From: Enterococcus sp. RIT-PI-f
Lineage (GTDB): Bacteria > Bacillota > Bacilli > Lactobacillales > Enterococcaceae
NCBI RefSeq assembly: GCF_001297065.1
Contig: NZ_LHOX01000009.1
Coordinates: forward strand, 32,096-96,095
Direction of reading: 5' to 3'
Length of the DNA: 64,000 bases
Shown here: piece after piece, positions 60,304 to 64,000 of the stretch
How positions within the stretch are numbered: position 1 is the stretch's first letter
Layout: each line of letters starts with the position of its first letter
Program-made: the position numbers and the translations under genes
The notes under the pieces: generated by a model
Told to the model about the DNA's origin: nothing
Databases searched by the model: none
What the model saw: the letters and a program-made list of their open reading frames with translations, nothing else

Positions 60304-61115
60304 AAAAAGTTGGCAGTTATCTGTTCTTAGGGTTCTTCACGATTCTTTTTGCTTTTCCCTTTTATTTTATGCTTGTCAGTATGACCAATCCGACAGTAGA
60401 GATCATGCAAGGGAAACTCGCACCCAGCACCCATTTGCTGGAAAACTGGCGCAATTTGCGTGCAACGTATGATATTGGACGAGTATTCATGAATAGTGCC
60501 AGGATTTCTGTTTTACAAACGCTCTTTTCTATAACGATTGCGTCTTTAGCTGGTTATGGTTTTGAGATCTACCAAAGCCGAGCAAAGAATGTGATTTTTC
60601 ATGTGTTGCTGTTATCCATGATGTTGCCCTTTGCAGCAACAATGATCCCATTGTTCCGTATGTTTGGCAGCTTTTCAACGACGATTCCCTTTATCGGATT
60701 GGATACAGTGGCTTCGGTTATTTTGCCCACGTTGTCGACAGCATTTTTGATTTTCTTTTTCAGGCAAAATACCAAGATGTTCTCTAGGTCTTTGATCGAA
60801 GCCGGACGGATAGATGGGCTGTCTGAGATTGGGATATTTATTCGTATTTATATGCCCACAATGAAAACAACCTATGCGGCTGCCGCCATTATCACCTTCA
60901 TTAACAGTTGGAATAGTTATCTATGGCCGTTGATCACCCTCCAGACTCAAGAAAAGCAAACATTCCCTTTGCTCATCTCGGCCATCGGCGCAGCCAATAA
61001 TCCAGATTATGGCTTGTTGATGCTGGCGATCATGGTTGCTACATTACCGACAATGATCGTGTTCTTTTCTTTGCAGAAATATTTTGTGGCAGGGATGCTG
61101 GGGTCGGTGAAGTGA
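60300..61115 (+). CDS. Sugar ABC transporter permease, MalG type
   Basis: 271 residues, six transmembrane segments, with the EAA-type loop IEAGRIDGLSEIGIFIRIYMPTMK near residue 162. Typical CUT1 second permease, ending in FSLQKYFVAGMLGSVK. It overlaps the upstream permease gene. The operon ends here without a clear terminator, and the following 0.7 kb is decayed sequence. Confidence 0.93.
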   Translation: MKKVGSYLFLGFFTILFAFPFYFMLVSMTNPTVEIMQGKLAPSTHLLENWRNLRATYDIGRVFMNSARISVLQTLFSITIASLAGYGFEIYQSRAKNVIFHVLLLSMMLPFAATMIPLFRMFGSFSTTIPFIGLDTVASVILPTLSTAFLIFFFRQNTKMFSRSLIEAGRIDGLSEIGIFIRIYMPTMKTTYAAAAIITFINSWNSYLWPLITLQTQEKQTFPLLISAIGAANNPDYGLLMLAIMVATLPTMIVFFSLQKYFVAGMLGSVK

Positions 61116-61211
61116 TAAACAGAGAGATGGATAGAGTCGTGGTTTATAAGGGATAAGAAGACGTAGAGTATGCTATTATCTTCTTTACTTCTAGTTGTGA
61201 AATTTCATTAA

Positions 61212-61405
61212 TTCATTTTCAATTTGAAATGATTGTTGATGATCCGAATAAAGTAGTATGGGCTAATATTAGTGTAGAAGATATGATTCCGTTGTTCTCA
61301 GACTTGATGGCTCAACTATGGTTAATTCATCCGTTTAGGGAAGAGAATACTCAAACGGTTATGTGCTTTGCCAGTCTATTTGCAAACGCTAAAGGATTTT
61401 TGTAA
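61212..61405 (+). pseudogene. Fic-domain protein remnant
   Basis: The translation shows HFQFEMIVDDPNKVVW in one frame and, after a one-base slip near 61261, ANISVEDMIPLFSDLMAQLW and LIHPFREENTQTVMCFASLF before a stop. This matches the core of Fic/AMPylation domains (HPFREGNTRT), retaining the catalytic His but with E in place of the conserved G and Q for R. No start of a full gene or downstream part is seen. A broken fragment of a toxin-like or regulatory Fic gene. Confidence 0.7.
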
Positions 61406-61821
61406 AACTCAAAATTTTACGAGATTATGCCACCTATGTAAGGAATTCATTGGTTTAGCATTTTTATAAGAACGCTGATTAGTATTGGCATTTCAATTAA
61501 CTTTTAAATATTCGTTATTTTATGTGCGACGTTGGGCCACAAAAAAACGCGTATAACAGTATATTTATTTCAAATCGTTAATATTTATATATCCCTATCT
61601 TTAGACGTTTAGCATTTTTATATTGCGAAACGTTTCTTCTTGTTGAGGGCCTGGCAGTCTTCATTAAAGGTTTTTAATCCAGATTGCAACGAATACCTTT
61701 TTGTTGCTGGCATTACACGAATCATTATCGTTGTAAGTCACGTAAAACATCTATAAAACGCAACGTTGTTTCTTTTAGAATATCTCTATCCATCTTTTTT
61801 TGAAACAAAGAAACATTTTCG

Positions 61822-61836
61822 TTGAATACGCTTTCT
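61822..61836 (+). promoter_or_regulatory. cre-like site upstream of the GH1 fragment
   Basis: TTGAATACGCTTTCT fits the CcpA cre pattern (WTGNAANCGNWNNCW) at all but one fixed position, 45 bp before the start codon. Confidence 0.5.
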
Positions 61837-61874
61837 GAAAAAGTGGAACAATGCTAATCTTACTTTAGAAATAG

Positions 61875-63435
<1,561 letters not shown>

Positions 63436-63521
63436 ATCGGCGTTATTTAGTTAAATAGGTATTGTTCTGAAATTTTGCTATACTATTAAAGAGATTAGAA
63501 TCAATTACATGGAGGTATTTT

Positions 63522-64000
63522 ATGGCTAGAACGGTAACTACATACGATATTGTACTATCATGTCCAACAGATGTAGAAATAGAGAAAGAAATTATTAAAG
63601 AAGTAATTGAGGATTTTAATAGAACAATAGGTAATAAATTGAATACAAATTTAAATTTAAAACATTGGTCAACAGATTCATATGCTCAGTCAGGAGGTTC
63701 TGCTCAAGAATTACTGAATAAACAATTTATAGATGATTCTGACATGATTATATGTATATTCTGGGGAAGAATGGGAACTCCTACAGATAATTATGAATCA
63801 GGTACTGCTGAAGAAATGCAAAAAGCAATTGAAAATGGAAAACAAGTATTCCTATATTTTTCGAATGCCCCTATATCGCCTAGGGAGTTAAATACTGAAC
63901 AATTTGATAGAGTTAAAGAATTTGAGAAAAAGATACAAGATATGGGGATGGTTTATTATAAAAACTATAATGATATAGAAGAGTTTAAAAAAATGATTAC
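63522..64000 (+). CDS. DUF4062-like (TIR/SLOG-type fold) protein, 3' end outside window
   Basis: Starts at ATG 63522 with GGAGG 6 nt upstream and stays open to the window edge (159 codons visible). The N-terminal domain resembles proteins with a DUF4062-type domain: YDIVLSCPTDVEIEKEIIKE at the start, SAQELLNKQFIDDSDMIICI, then FWGRMGTPTDNYESGTAEEM and GKQVFLYFS. Such domains sit at the N-terminus of larger, often defence-related, STAND-like or effector proteins and may bind or cleave nucleotides. The role here cannot be decided because the rest is missing. The assignment is by recall of the family pattern. Confidence 0.65.
   Translation, partial: MARTVTTYDIVLSCPTDVEIEKEIIKEVIEDFNRTIGNKLNTNLNLKHWSTDSYAQSGGSAQELLNKQFIDDSDMIICIFWGRMGTPTDNYESGTAEEMQKAIENGKQVFLYFSNAPISPRELNTEQFDRVKEFEKKIQDMGMVYYKNYNDIEEFKKMI

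Overview
The window looks like chromosome from a low-to-moderate G+C Firmicute of the order Lactobacillales, most likely Enterococcus or a close relative. The reasons are the priA-def-fmt-rsmB-stp-prkC block, CtsR/ClpC, glutathione reductase, a flavin-based extracellular electron transfer (EET) locus, rpoBC with a TTG-started rpoB, and AGGAGG-type ribosome binding sites with frequent TTG/GTG starts. No rRNA, tRNA or CRISPR array was seen. The genus is an inference.

Layout. 1-7.6 kb: 3' part of priA, then def, fmt, rsmB, stp and prkC, tightly packed or overlapping. 7.8-10.9 kb: the ctsR-clpC stress operon with a CtsR-like box. 11-13.8 kb: a small membrane protein and two U32 proteins. 13.9-15.2 kb: glutathione reductase. 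15.3-29.4 kb: an EET locus (dmkB, eetB, eetA and ndh2 on the minus strand; pplA, fmnB and dmkA on the plus strand). Between pplA and fmnB lies a 6-kb AT-rich insertion carrying a thioredoxin-like protein, an ABC transporter and an Agr-type sensor/regulator pair. 29.4-43.5 kb: core genes birA, rpoB, rpoC, a prepilin peptidase, dps, argGH and rplM-rpsI. 43.5-53 kb: a defence island with a type I restriction-modification system of unusual order (half-size HsdS, HsdR, RhuM, HsdS, HsdM) followed by an Abi/HEPN-type gene. 53.3-54.8 kb: three small XRE regulators among many palindromes. 55-61.1 kb: lacZ with a CUT1 sugar ABC transporter lacking its ATPase. 61.2-64 kb: decayed DNA (Fic remnant, GH1 gene cut by an IS30-family element with a broken transposase), then the start of a DUF4062-like gene that runs off the window.

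Main observations. Both accessory islands sit directly behind a conserved gene, and in both cases the 3' end of that gene and/or its terminator is present again at the far edge. For pplA this is a 57-bp near-perfect copy (20610-20666 and 26583-26639). For rpsI it is a diverged copy encoding the S9 tail (43447-43494 and 52902-52949). This is the footprint expected of site-specific integration, yet no integrase is seen in either island. The promoter of the restriction operon is bracketed by two identical inverted repeats. Two of the three XRE genes are flanked on both sides by matching operator-like palindromes, one of them inside a perfect 44-bp palindrome.

Functionally, the EET genes would make a dedicated demethylmenaquinone, reduce it with Ndh2 and pass electrons to the flavinylated lipoprotein PplA. 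The insertion separates pplA from the flavin transferase fmnB that would modify it. The restriction, Abi and DUF4062-like genes form defence-related cargo on the right side of the window.
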